64,000 nucleotides of DNA from Aricia agestis (taxonomy: Eukaryota; Arthropoda; Insecta; Lepidoptera; Lycaenidae). Positions within the stretch are counted from its first letter, which is position 1. The number at the start of each line of letters is the position of its first letter. This document shows positions 1 to 12,100 of the stretch, in pieces. The position numbers were made by a program, and so were the translations under genes. The notes below the pieces were generated by a model. The model was not told the origin of the DNA. It did no database searches and saw only the letters and a list, made by a program, of their open reading frames with translations. Where the stretch lies: assembly GCF_905147365.1 (NCBI RefSeq), contig NC_056417.1:15708501-15772500 (forward strand). Reading direction: 5' to 3'.

Positions 1-950
1 CTAGTATTATAGAGAAAGATGTCACAAATAATAAGAATACTTTATTACCAATAATAGATTTAACAGGTGATGACAGCATACCTTCCTACACATTTCAAAG
101 CAAAAATAAACTAAAAAAATATATAAAAATTAATAAATGCATTAAAAAAACCAGAAAATTATTAATAAATAATAAGAAAAATACTATTAAACTAACGAAA
201 GTTGCTAAACACAAAATCTTAATAAGGAACAAATATTTAGCTAGTACCAAGGAATTGGAAAGTACGATATGTTCATATGAGGCAGAGGTATGCAGTCTCC
301 AATCAGAAATTACATATTTACATGCCTCCCTCCAATCTGTTACTAAAAGATATGAACTGACACAACTGAAAATATCTAGTCATATATCAGCGTTAAACAC
401 TTTGCTTGAGGAGTCCCATTATAATGAAGAAAGACTTAAGTCTCTATTACTAAACTCATCATGCCAATGTAAAGTAAACTGTTCATCGGATATCATTAAT
501 CTTACTATGGATGTGGAGACTCATTCCAAACCCTCTAATATAGAAAACTTAGATGCATCATTGGCCTCAAGACCAGGCTCAATCAATATTTACAGCGATG
601 AGCTGGGTCGTGGTGTCGGGATGCAACTGAGTAAGTTGTACGAAGGACAGTCAGTATGCAATACCTGTATGCCGGGTGCTACATTTGAACAAAATATATC
701 AAATAAAGTTTTAAGCATTACTCACTGCCCGAATACTACATTAATAATATTGTCAGGGAGACGGGGAAATGTCAATAAAGATCAATTGGAAAAGTATTTA
801 GAATCACTAAATTTACTTAAAAATGTAAGTACAGTTATCTTATTTACATTTCCCTATATAAAACGGTTGCCATGGGAAAACAAATTAAGATATAAGCTTA
901 ATAGCCAATTGTATTATTGTATTGTAAAGACTTGTGGAGCCTATCAATGA
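1..950 (+). pseudogene. LINE ORF1 (coiled coil plus SGNH-like domain), C-terminal part
   Basis: The frame is open from the window edge (codons from base 3) to the TAA/TGA region at 948-950, so the start lies outside the window. The first ~90 codons are Lys/Asn-rich. Next comes a heptad-like stretch (about 255-420), then a C-terminal half that resembles the SGNH/GDSL esterase domain of CR1-type ORF1: a DELGRGVG block near 596, PGATFEQ near 673, an SGRRGNVNK block near 755 and an FTFPY block near 843. The usual GDS nucleophile Ser reads DEL here, so the domain may be inactive. In CR1 elements ORF1 binds RNA. The reading frame ends abruptly and is followed within a few bases by RT sequence, so the endonuclease region is missing. 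Family assignment is by motif recognition. Confidence 0.6.
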
Positions 951-1594
951 AAGTTATTAAATCTATAATCGATGTTATCGCGCCCTACTTAGCGACTATA
1001 TTTAATGATTGTATAAAAAGTGGCGTATTTCCTGATCTAATGAAACACAGTAAAGTTTTACCTCTTTTTAAATCTGGTAGTAAGTTGGACCCGTCTAATT
1101 TCCGACCTATATCTATTTTACCGACATTGAGTAAAATTTATGAAAAGATAATACTGAATCAATTACTAACGCACTTTAATATAAATAATATTTTACATAA
1201 CAAACAATTTGGATTTACAAAGGGACGGTCTACTACAGACGCAGGCGTTGAATTGATCAATAGTATTTTTAATGCCTGGGACACGTCGCAGGATGCTCTA
1301 GGAGTTTTTTGTGATCTCTCAAAGGCCTTTGATTGTGTGCAACACAAAACATTGGTCAGGAAACTCTGTTACTATGGCGTAAAAGGCACAGCACTCGCCC
1401 TCCTAAAATCGTACTTGTCAAATAGAACTCAGAGGGTTGAGATAAATGGTAAAAAATCTGCTGGTGCAAAAATTGAAATGGGGGTCCCACAGGTCTATAT
1501 TAGGACCCTTCCTGTTTCTTATTTATATAAACGACTTGCCATTCTTAATTAAAGATAAACATGGGATAGTATTATTTGCTGATGATACATCTCT
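951..1594 (+). pseudogene. CR1/jockey-type LINE reverse transcriptase, 5' part
   Basis: Encodes RT fingers/palm of a non-LTR retrotransposon: the SNFRPISILPTLSKIYEKI block near 1097, KQFGFTKGRSTTDA near 1203, CDLSKAFDCVQHKTL near 1311 and GVPQ near 1481. One base is missing directly after GVPQ compared with the second copy in this window (16138 onward), shifting the frame. The FADDTS catalytic motif follows in another frame at about 1577-1593. The coding sequence is then interrupted at 1594 by a 12,860-bp foldback element and resumes at 14455-14463. It lacks the endonuclease domain and is a dead copy. Confidence 0.85.
1586..1594. repeat. 9-bp target-site duplication, left copy
   Basis: TACATCTCT lies immediately left of the foldback element and is repeated exactly at 14455-14463. 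Removing the element and one copy restores the continuous RT reading frame (ADDTSL followed by TFNIKR), as in the intact second LINE copy. Confidence 0.9.
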
Positions 1595-1925
1595 ACCTAT
1601 GTGAAGTTAGCAACCGAGTTCAAGGTAAATGATTTTTATATATGTCATTCGATTGTACCCGGAGTGTACCCGATTGTACCGCAATTAAAATCGTTTGTAC
1701 CTCAATAGGGTAGAAATGGGGGGGTGGTAAAATTTGCTTAGCAACCGACATAAAGATACCGGAATTTTAATGATGCCATCTGGAAGAGTATCGTTTGTAC
1801 CGGATTGTACCCGTTTTTAAAGTTATTTTTTTTTTTTGATTTTACGAAAAAAAAACAAACGTACAAAGCCTTATTTTTTCCCTAAAAATAAGGCTTTGTA
1901 CGGAGTAGAAGGAAAGAAAGTATAT
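1595..1925 (+). repeat. Left terminal inverted repeat, unique outer part
   Basis: The outer ~330 bp are not built of the 182-bp monomer. They hold a dense set of GTACC-containing sites in both orientations (GATTGTACCC, ATCGTTTGTACC and similar near 1653, 1670, 1692 and 1790), a G7 tract near 1720, an A/T-rich stretch and a hairpin at 1861-1900 (GTACAAAGCCTTATTTTT with its inverse). The mirrored copy is 14130-14454. The GTACC sites recur in every internal monomer, so they are candidate transposase-binding sites (inference). Confidence 0.85.
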
Positions 1926-1949
1926 AAAGCAGTTCAAATGTGTAAAAGA

Positions 1950-4900
1950 AGTTATTTTTTGAGGTAGATTCGTTCGGTCTTGACGAATTTTCCAATATCT
2001 TACTATAAAAGTCGGAGTTATATTTTGCAGTTTTTTTGTCGTTTGTACCTCGCCAAAACAGAAAGATTATAAAAGAAGATACTATTCACTTTAAATTCAC
2101 ACAAAATTTTTTGAGACAACAACGTCAGAGATTCGATCGGTCTTGAAGAATTTTCGAATATCTTACTATAAAACTCGGAGTCAAATTTTGCAACTTTTAT
2201 CGTTTGTACCTCGCCAAAACCGAAAGATTACAAAAGAAGATATTATTAACTTCATATTTACATAAAAAAATTTGAGGTACAAACGATTTTTCATATAGTA
2301 ACAACGTCAGAGATTCGATCGGTCTTGACGAATTTTCGAATATCTTACTATAAAACTCGGAGTCATATTTTGCAACTTCTATCGTTTGTACCTCGCCAAA
2401 ACCGAAAGATTATAAAAGAAGATACTATTCACTTCATATTTAAACAAAAGAATTTGAGGTACAAACGATTTTTCATATAGTAACAACGTCAGAGATTCGA
2501 TCGGTCTTGAAGAATTTTCGAATATCTTACTATAAAACTCGGAGTCAAATTTTGCAACTTTTATCGTTTGTACCTCGCCAAAACCGAAAGATTACAAAAG
2601 AAGATATTATTCATTTCATATTTACACAAAAAAATTTGAGGTACAAACGATTTTTCATATAGTAACAACGTCAGAGATTCGATCGGTCTTGACGACATTT
2701 CGAATACCTTACTATAAAACTCGGAGTCAAATTTTGCAATTTCTATCGTTTGTACCTCGCGAAAACCGAAAGATTATAAAAGAAGATTCTATTTACTTCA
2801 TACTAACAAAAAAAAATTATAGGTAAAAACGATTTTTCATATAGTAACAACGTCAGAGATTCGATCGGTCTTGACGAATTTTCGAATATCTTACTATAAA
2901 ACTCGGAGTCAAATTTTGCAACTTTTATCGTTTGTACCTCGCCAAAGCCGAAAGATTATAAAAGAAGATACTATTCACTTCATACTTACACAAAAATTTT
3001 TGAGGTACAAACGATTTTTCATATAGTAACAACGTCAGAGATTCGATCGGTCGTGACGAATTTTCGAATATCTTACTATAAAACTCGGAGTCATATTTTG
3101 CAACTTTTATCGTTTGTACCTCGCCAAAACTGAAAGATTACAAAAGAAGATATTATTTACTTCATACATACACAAAAAAATTTGAGGTACAAACGATTTT
3201 TTATATAGTAACAACGTCAGAGATTCGATCGGTCGTGACGAATTTTCGAATATCTTACTATAAAACTCGGAGTCATATTTTGCAACTTCTATCGTTTGTA
3301 CCTCGCCAAAACCGAAAGATTATAAAAGAAGATACTATTCACTTCATATTTAAACAAAAGAATTTGAGGTACAAACGATTTTTCATATAGTAACAACGTC
3401 AGAGATTCGATCGGTCTTGAAGAATTTTCGAATATCTTGCTATAAAAGTCGGAGTCATATTTTGCAACTTTTATCGTTTGTACCTCGCCAAAACCGAAAG
3501 ATTATAAAAGAAGATACTATTCACTTCATATTTAAACAAAAAAATTTGAGGTACAAACGATTTTTCATATAGTAACAACGTCAGAGATTCGATCGGTCTT
3601 GAAGAATTTTCGAATATCTTACTATAAAACTCGGAGTCAAATTTTGCAACTTTTATCGTTTGTACCTCGCCAAAACCGAAAGATTACAAAAGAAGATATT
3701 ATTAACTTCATATTTACAAAAAAAAATTTGAGGTACAAACGATTTTTCACATAGTAACAACGTCAGAGATTCGATCGGTCTTGACGAATTTTCGAATATC
3801 TTACTATAAAACTCGGAGTCATATTTTGCAACTTCTATCGTTTGTACCTCGCCAAAACCGAAAGATTATAAAAGAAGATACTATTCACTTCATATTTAAA
3901 CAAAAAAATTTGAGGTACAAACGATTTTTCATATAGTAACAACGTCAGAGATTCGATCGGTCTTGAAGAATTTTCGAATATCTTACTATAAAACTCGGAG
4001 TCAAATTTTGCAACTTTTATCGTTTGTACCTCGCCAAAACCGAAAGATTACAAAAGAAGATATTATTCGTTTCATATTTACACAAAAAAATTTGAGGTAC
4101 AAACGATTTTTCATATAGTAACAACGTCAGAGATTCGATCGGTCTTGACGACATTTCGAATACCTTACTATAAAACTCGGAGTCAAATTTTGCAATTTCT
4201 ATCGTTTGTACCTCGCGAAAACCAAAAGATTATAAAAGAAGATTCTATTTACTTCATACTAACAAAAAAAAATTATAGGTAAAAACGATTTTTCATATAG
4301 TAACAACGTCAGAGATTCGATCGGTCTTGACGAATTTTCGAATATCTTACTATAAAACTCGGAGTCAAATTTTGCAACTTTTATCGTTTGTACCTCGCCA
4401 AAGCCGAAAGATTATAAAAGAAGATACTATTCACTTCATACTTACACAAAAATTTTTGAGGTACAAACGATTTTTCATATAGTAACAACGTCAGAGATTC
4501 GATCGGTCGTGACGAATTTTCGAATATCTTACTATAAAACTCGGAGTCATATTTTGCAACTTTTATCGTTTGTACCTCGCCAAAACTGAAAGATTATAAA
4601 AGAAGATACTATTCACTTCATATTAAAACAAAAAAATTTGAGGTACAAACGATTTTTCATATAGTAACAACGTCAGAGATTCGATCGGTCTTGAAGAATT
4701 TTCGAATATCTTACTATAAAACTCGGAGTCAAATTTTGCAACTTTTATCGTTTGTACCTCGCCAAAACCGAAAGATTATAAAAGAAGATACTATTCACTT
4801 CATATTTAAACAAAAAAATTTGAGGTACAAACGATTTTTCATATAGTAACAACGTCAGAGATTCGATCGGTCTTGAAGAATTTTCGAATATCTTACTATA

Positions 4901-7900
4901 AAACTCGGAGTCAAATTTTGCAACTTTTATCGTTTGTACCTCGCCAAAACCGAAAGATTACAAAAGAAGATATTATTAACTTCATATTTACAAAAAAAAA
5001 TTTGAGGTACAAACGATTTTTCACATAGTAACAACGTCAGAGATTCGATCGGTCTTGACGAATTTTCCTGTATCTTACTATGAAACTCGGAGTTAAATTT
5101 TGTAACTTTTATCGTTTGTACCTCGCCAAAACCGAAAGATTACAAAAGAAGATATTATTAACTTCATATTTACACAAAAAAATTTGAGGTACAAACGATT
5201 TTTTATATAGTAACAACGTCAGAGATTCGATCGGTCGTGACGAATTTTCGAATATCTTACTATAAAACTAAGAGTTAAATTTTGCAACTTCTATCGTTTG
5301 TACCTCGCAAAAACCGAAAGATTATAAAAGAATATTATATTCACTTCATACTTATATAAAAAATTTTGAGGTGCAAACGATTTTACATATAGTAACAACG
5401 TCAGAGATTCGATCGGTCGTGACGAATTTTTGAATATCTTACTATAAAACTCGGAGTCAAATTTTGCAACTTTTATCGTTTGTACCTCGCCAAAACCGAA
5501 AGATTACAAAAGAAGATACTATTCACTTCATATTTACACAAAAAAATTTGAGGTACAAACGATTTTTCATATAGTAACAACGTCAGAGATTCGATCGGTC
5601 TTGACGACATTTCGAATACCTTACTATAAAACTCGGAGTCAAATTTTGCAATTTCTATCATTTGTAGCTCGCGAAAACCGAAAGATTATAAAAGAAGATT
5701 CTATTTACTTCATACTAACAAAAAAAAATTATAGGTAAAAACGATTTTTCATATAGTAACAACGTCAGAGATTCGATCGGTCTTGACGAATTTTCGAATA
5801 TCTTACTATAAAACTCGGAGTCAAATTTTGCAACTTTTATCGTTTGTACCTCGCCAAAGCCGAAAGATTATAAAAGAAGATACTATTCACTTCATACTTA
5901 CACAAAAATTTTTGAGGTACAAACGATTTTTCATATAGTAACAACGTCAGAGATTCGATCGGTCGTGACGAATTTTCGAATATCTTACTATAAAACTCGG
6001 AGTCATATTTTGTAACTTTTATCGTTTGTACCTCGCCAAAACCGAAAGATTACAAAAGAAGATATTATTCACTTCATATTTACACAAAAAAATTTGAGGT
6101 ACAAACGATTTTTCATATAGTAACAACGTCAGAGATTCGATCGGTCTTGACGATATTTCGAATACCTTACTATAAAACTCGGAGTCAAATTTTGCAATTT
6201 CTATCGTTTGTACCTCGCGAAAACCGAAAGATTATAAAAGAAGATTCTATTTACTTCATACTAACAAAAAAAAAATATAGGTTAAAACGATTTTTCATAT
6301 AGTAACAACGTCAGAGATTCGATCGGTCTTGACGAATTTTCGAATATCTTACTATAAAACTCGGAGTCAAATTTTGCAACTTTTATCGTTTGTACCTCGC
6401 CAAAGCCGAAAGATTATAAAAGAAGATACTATTCACTTCATACTTACACAAAAATTTTTGAGGTACAAACGATTTTTCATATAGTAACAACGTCAGAGAT
6501 TCGATCGGTCGTGACGAATTTTCGAATATCTTACTATAAAACTCGGAGTCATATTTTGCAACTTTTATCGTTTGTACCTCGCCAAAACCGAAAGATTACA
6601 AAAGAAGATATTATTAACTTTATACTTACACAAAAAAATTTGAGGTACAAACGATTTTTTATATAGTAACAACGTCAGAGATTCGATCGGTCTTGACGAA
6701 TTTTCCTGTATCTTACTATGAAACTCGGAGTTAAATTTTGTAACTTTTATCGTTTGTACCTCGCCAAAACCGAAAGATTACAAAAGAAGATATTATTAAC
6801 TTCATATTTACACAAAAAAATTTGAGGTACAAACGATTTTTTATATAGTAACAACGTCAGAGATTCGATCGGTCGTGACGAATTTTCGAATATCTTACTA
6901 TAAAACTAAGAGTTAAATTTTGCAACTTCTATCGTTTGTACCTCGCGAAAACCGAAAGATTATAAAAGAAGATACTATTCACTCCATACTTAAACAAAAA
7001 AATTTGAGGTACAAACGATTTTTCATATAGTAACAACGTCAGAGATTCGATCGGTCTTGAAGAATTTTCGAATATCTTACTATAAAACTCGGAGTCAAAT
7101 TTTGCAACTTTTATCGTTTGTACCTCGCCAAAACTGAAAGATTACAAAAGAATAAATTATTAACTTCATACATACACAAAAAAATTTGAGGTACAAACGA
7201 TTTTTTATATAGTAACAACGTCAGAGATTCGATCGGTCTTGACGAATTTTCGAATATCTTACTATAAAACTCGGAGTCATATTTTGCAACTTCTATCGTT
7301 TGTACCTCGCCAAAACCGAAAGATTATAAAAGAAGATACTATTCACTTCATATTTAAACAAAAGAATTTGAGGTACAAACGATTTTTCATACAGTAACAA
7401 CGTCAGAGATTCGATCGGTCTTGAAGAATTTTCGAATATCTTGCTATAAAAGTCGGAGTCATATTTTGCAACTTTTATCGTTTGTACCTCGCCAAAACCG
7501 AAAGATTATAAAAGAAGATACTATTCACTTCATATTTAAACAAAAAAATTTGAGGTACAAACGATTTTTCATATAGTAACAACGTCAGAGATTCGATCGG
7601 TCGTGACGAATTTTCGAATATCTTACTATAAAACTCGGAGTCATATTTTGCAACTTTTATCGTTTGTACCTCGCCAAAACCGAAAGATTACAAAAGAAGA
7701 TATTATTAACTTCATACTTACACAAAAAAATTTGAGGTACAAACGATTTTTTATATAGTAACAACGTCAGAGATTCGATCGGTCTTGACGAATTTTCCTG
7801 TATCTTACTATGAAACTCGGAGTTAAATTTTGTAACTTTTATCGTTTGTACCTCGCCAAAACCGAAAGATTACAAAAGAAGATATTATTAACTTCATATT

Positions 7901-9148
7901 TACACAAAAAAATTTGAGGTACAAACGATTTTTTATATAGTAACAACGTCAGAGATTCGATCGGTCGTGACGAATTTTCGAATATCTTACTATAAAACTA
8001 AGAGTTAAATTTTGCAACTTCTATCGTTTGTACCTCGCGAAAACCGAAAGATTATAAAAGAAGATACTATTCACTCCATACTTAAACAAAAAAATTTGAG
8101 GTACAAACGATTTTTCATATAGTAACAACGTCAGAGATTCGATCGGTCTTGACGAATTTTCGAATATCTTACTATAAAACTCGGAGTCAAATTTTGCAAC
8201 TTTTATCGTTTGTACCTCGCCAAAGCCGAAAGATTATAAAAGAAGATACTATTCACTTCATACTTACACAAAAATTTTTGAGGTACAAACGATTTTTCAT
8301 ATAGTAACAACGTCAGAGATTCGATCGGTCGTGACGAATTTTCGAATATCTTACTATAAAACTCGGAGTCATATTTTGCAACTTTTATCGTTTGTACCTC
8401 GCCAAAACTGAAAGATTATAAAAGAAGATACTATTCACTTCATATTAAAACAAAAAAATTTGAGGTACAAACGATTTTTCATATAGTAACAACGTCAGAG
8501 ATTCGATCGGTCTTGACGAATTTTCCTGTATCTTACTATGAAACTCGGAGTTAAATTTTGTAACTTTTATCGTTTGTACCTCGCCAAAACCGAAAGATTA
8601 CAAAAGAAGATATTATTAACTTCATACTTACACAAAAAAATTTGAGGTACAAACGATTTTTTATATAGTAACAACGTCAGAGATTCGATCGGTCTTGACG
8701 AATTTTCCTGTATCTTACTATGAAACTCGGAGTTAAATTTTGTAACTTTTATCGTTTGTACCTCGCCAAAACCGAAAGATTACAAAAGAAGATATTATTA
8801 ACTTCATATTTACACAAAAAAATTTGAGGTACAAATGATTTTTTATATAGTAACAACGTCAGAGATTCGATCGGTCGTGACGAATTTTCGAATATCTTAC
8901 TATAAAACTAAGAGTTAAATTTTGCAACTTCTATCGTTTGTACCTCGCAAAAACCGAAAGATTATAAAAGAATATTATATTCACTTCATACTTATATAAA
9001 AAATTTTGAGGTGCAAACGATTTTACATATAGTAACAACGTCAGAGATTCGATCGGTCTTGAAGAATTTTCGAATATCTTACTATAAAACTCGGAGTCAA
9101 ATTTTGCAACTTTTATCGTTTGTACCTCGCCAAAACCGAAAGATTATA
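1950..9148 (+). repeat. Left arm: ~40 tandem 182-bp monomers
   Basis: Each monomer runs from GAGGTACAAACGATTTTTC through AACGTCAGAGATTCGATCGG, ACTCGGAGTCAAATTTTGC and ATCGTTTGTACCTCGCC to TTCACTTCATA. A marked variant with GACGACATTTCGAATACC occurs at 2691, 4147 and 5603, intervals of exactly 1456 bp (8 x 182), and in slightly changed form at 6149 (a further 546 = 3 x 182). The array is therefore partly organised as an eight-monomer higher-order repeat. Every monomer carries one GAGGTACAAACGAT and one inverted ATCGTTTGTACCTC about 107 bp apart. The monomer length is not a multiple of three, so open frames here have no coding meaning. Confidence 0.92.
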
Positions 9149-12100
9149 AACGTTGTTACTATATGAAAAATCGTTTGTACCTCAAATTTTTTTGTTTTAA
9201 TATGAAGTGAATAGTATCTTCTTTTATAATCTTTCAGTTTTGGCGAGGTACAAACGATAAAAGTTGCAAAATATGACTCCGAGTTTTATAGTAAGATATT
9301 CGAAAATTCGTCACGACCGATCGAATCTCTGACGTTGTTACTATATGAAAAATCGTTTGTACCTCAAAAATTTTTGTGTAAGTATGAAGTGAATAGTATC
9401 TTCTTTTATAATCTTTCGGTTTTGGCGAGGTACAAACGATAGAAGTTGCAAAATTTGACTCCGAGTTTTATAGTAAGATATTCGAAAATTCGTCAAGACC
9501 GATCGAATCTCTGACGTTGTTACTATATGAAAAATCGTTTTTACCAATAATTTTTTTTTGTTAGTATGAAGTAAATAGAATCTTCTTTTATGATCTTTTG
9601 GTTTTCGCGAGGTACAAACGATAGAAATTGCAAAATTTGACTCCGAGTTTTATAGTAAGGTATTCGAAATGTCGTCAAGACCGATCGAATCTCTGACGTT
9701 GTTACTATATGAAAAATCGTTTGTACCTCAAATTTTTTTGTGTAAATATGAAACGAATAATATCTTCTTTTGTAATCTTTCGGTTTTGGCGAGGTACAAA
9801 CGATAAAAGTTGCAAAATTTGACTCCGAGTTTTATAGTAAGATATTCGAAAATTCTTCAAGACCGATCGAATCTCTGACGTTGTTACTATATGAAAAATC
9901 GTTTGTACCTCAAATTCTTTTGTTTAAATATGAAGTGAATAGTGTCTTCTTTTATAATCTTTCGGTTTTGGCGAGGTACAAACGATAGAAGTTGCAAAAT
10001 ATGACTCCGAGTTTTATAGTAAGATATTCGAAAATTCGTCAAGACCGATCGAATCTCTGACGTTGTTACTATATGAAAAATCGTTTGTACCTCAAATTTT
10101 TTTAAGTAAATATGAAGTTAATAATATCTTCTTTTGTAATCTTTCGGTTTTGGCGAGGTACAAACGATAAAAGTTGCAAAATTTAACTCCGAGTTTCATA
10201 GTAAGATACAGGAAAATTCGTCAAGACCGATCGAATCTCTGACGTTGTTACTATATGAAAAATCGTTTGTACCTCAAATTTTTTTATTTAAATATGAAGT
10301 GAATAGTATCTTCTTTTATAATCTTTCGGTTTTGGCGAGGTACAAACGATAAAAGTTGCAAAATATGACTCCGAGTTTTATAGTAAGATATTCGAAAATT
10401 CGTCACGACCGATCGAATCTCTGACGTTGTTACTATATGTAAAATCGTTTGCACCTCAAAAATTTTTATATAAGTATGAAGTGAATAATATCTTCTTTTA
10501 TAACCTTTCGGTTTTGGCGAGGTACAAACGATAAAAGTTGCAAAATTTGACTCCGAGTTTTATAGTAAGATATTCGAAAATTCGTCACGACCGATCGAAT
10601 CTCTGACGTTGTTACTATATGAAAAATCGTTTGTAATCTTTCGGTTTTGGCGAGGTACAAACGATAAAATTTGCAAAATTTGACTCCGAGTTTTATAGTA
10701 AGATATTCAAAAATTCGTCAACCTTCTTTTATAATCTTTCGGTTTTGGCGAGGTACAAACGATAAAATTTGCAAAATTTGACTCCGAGTTTTATAGTAAG
10801 ATATTCAAAAATTCGTCAAGACCGATCGAATCTCTGACGTTGTTACTATATGAAAAATCGTTTGTACCTCAAATTTTTTTGTTTAAATATGAAGTGAATA
10901 GTATCTTCTTTTATAATCTTTCGGTTTTGGCGAGGTACAAACGATAAAAGTTGCAAAATATGACTCTGAGTTTTATAGTAAGATATTCGAAAATTCGTCA
11001 CGACCGATCGAATCTCTGACGTTGTTACTATATGTAAAATCGTTTGCACCTCAAAAATTTTTATATAAGTATGAAGTGAATAATATCTTCTTTTATAACC
11101 TTTCGGTTTTGGCGAGGTACAAACGATAAAAGTTGCAAAATTTGACTCCGAGTTTTATAGTAAGATATTCGAAAATTCGTCACGACCGATCGAATCTCTG
11201 ACGTTGTTACTATATGAAAAATCGTTTGTACCTCAAATTTTTTTGTTTAAATATGAAGTGAATAGTATCTTCTTTTATAATCTTTCGGTTTTGGCGAGGT
11301 ACAAACGATAAAAGTTGCAAAATATGACTCTGAGTTTTATAGTAAGATATTCGAAAATTCGTCACGACCGATCGAATCTCTGACGTTGTTACTATATGTA
11401 AAATCGTTTGCACCTCAAAAATTTTTATATAAGTATGAAGTGAATAATATCTTCTTTTATAACCTTTCGGTTTTGGCGAGGTACAAACGATAAAAGTTGC
11501 AAAATTTGACTCCGAGTTTTATAGTAAGATATTCGAAAATTCGTCACGACCGATCGAATCTCTGACGTTGTTACTATATGAAAAATCGTTTGTACCTCAA
11601 ATTTTTTTGTGTAAATATGAAGTGAATATAATATTCTTTTATAATCTTTCGGTTTTTGCGAGGTACAAACGATAGAAGTTGCAAAATTTAACTCTTAGTT
11701 TTATAGTAAGATATTGGAAAATTCGTCAAGACCGATCGAATCTCTGACGTTGTTACTATATGAAAAATCGTTTGTACCTCAAATTTTTTTGTTTAAATAT
11801 GAAGTGAATAGTATCTTCTTTTATAATCTTTCGGTATTGGCGAGGTACAAACGATAAAAGTTGCAAAATTTGACTCCGAGTTTTATAGTAAGATATTCGA
11901 AAATTCGTCACGACCGATCGAATCTCTGACGTTGTTACTATATGAAAAATCGTTTGTACCTCAAATTTTTTTGTGTAAATATGAAGTGAATATAATATTC
12001 TTTTATAATCTTTCGGTTTTTGCGAGGTATAAACGATAGAAGTTGCAAAATTTAACTCTTAGTTTTATAGTAAGATATTGGAAAATTCGTCAAGACCGAT

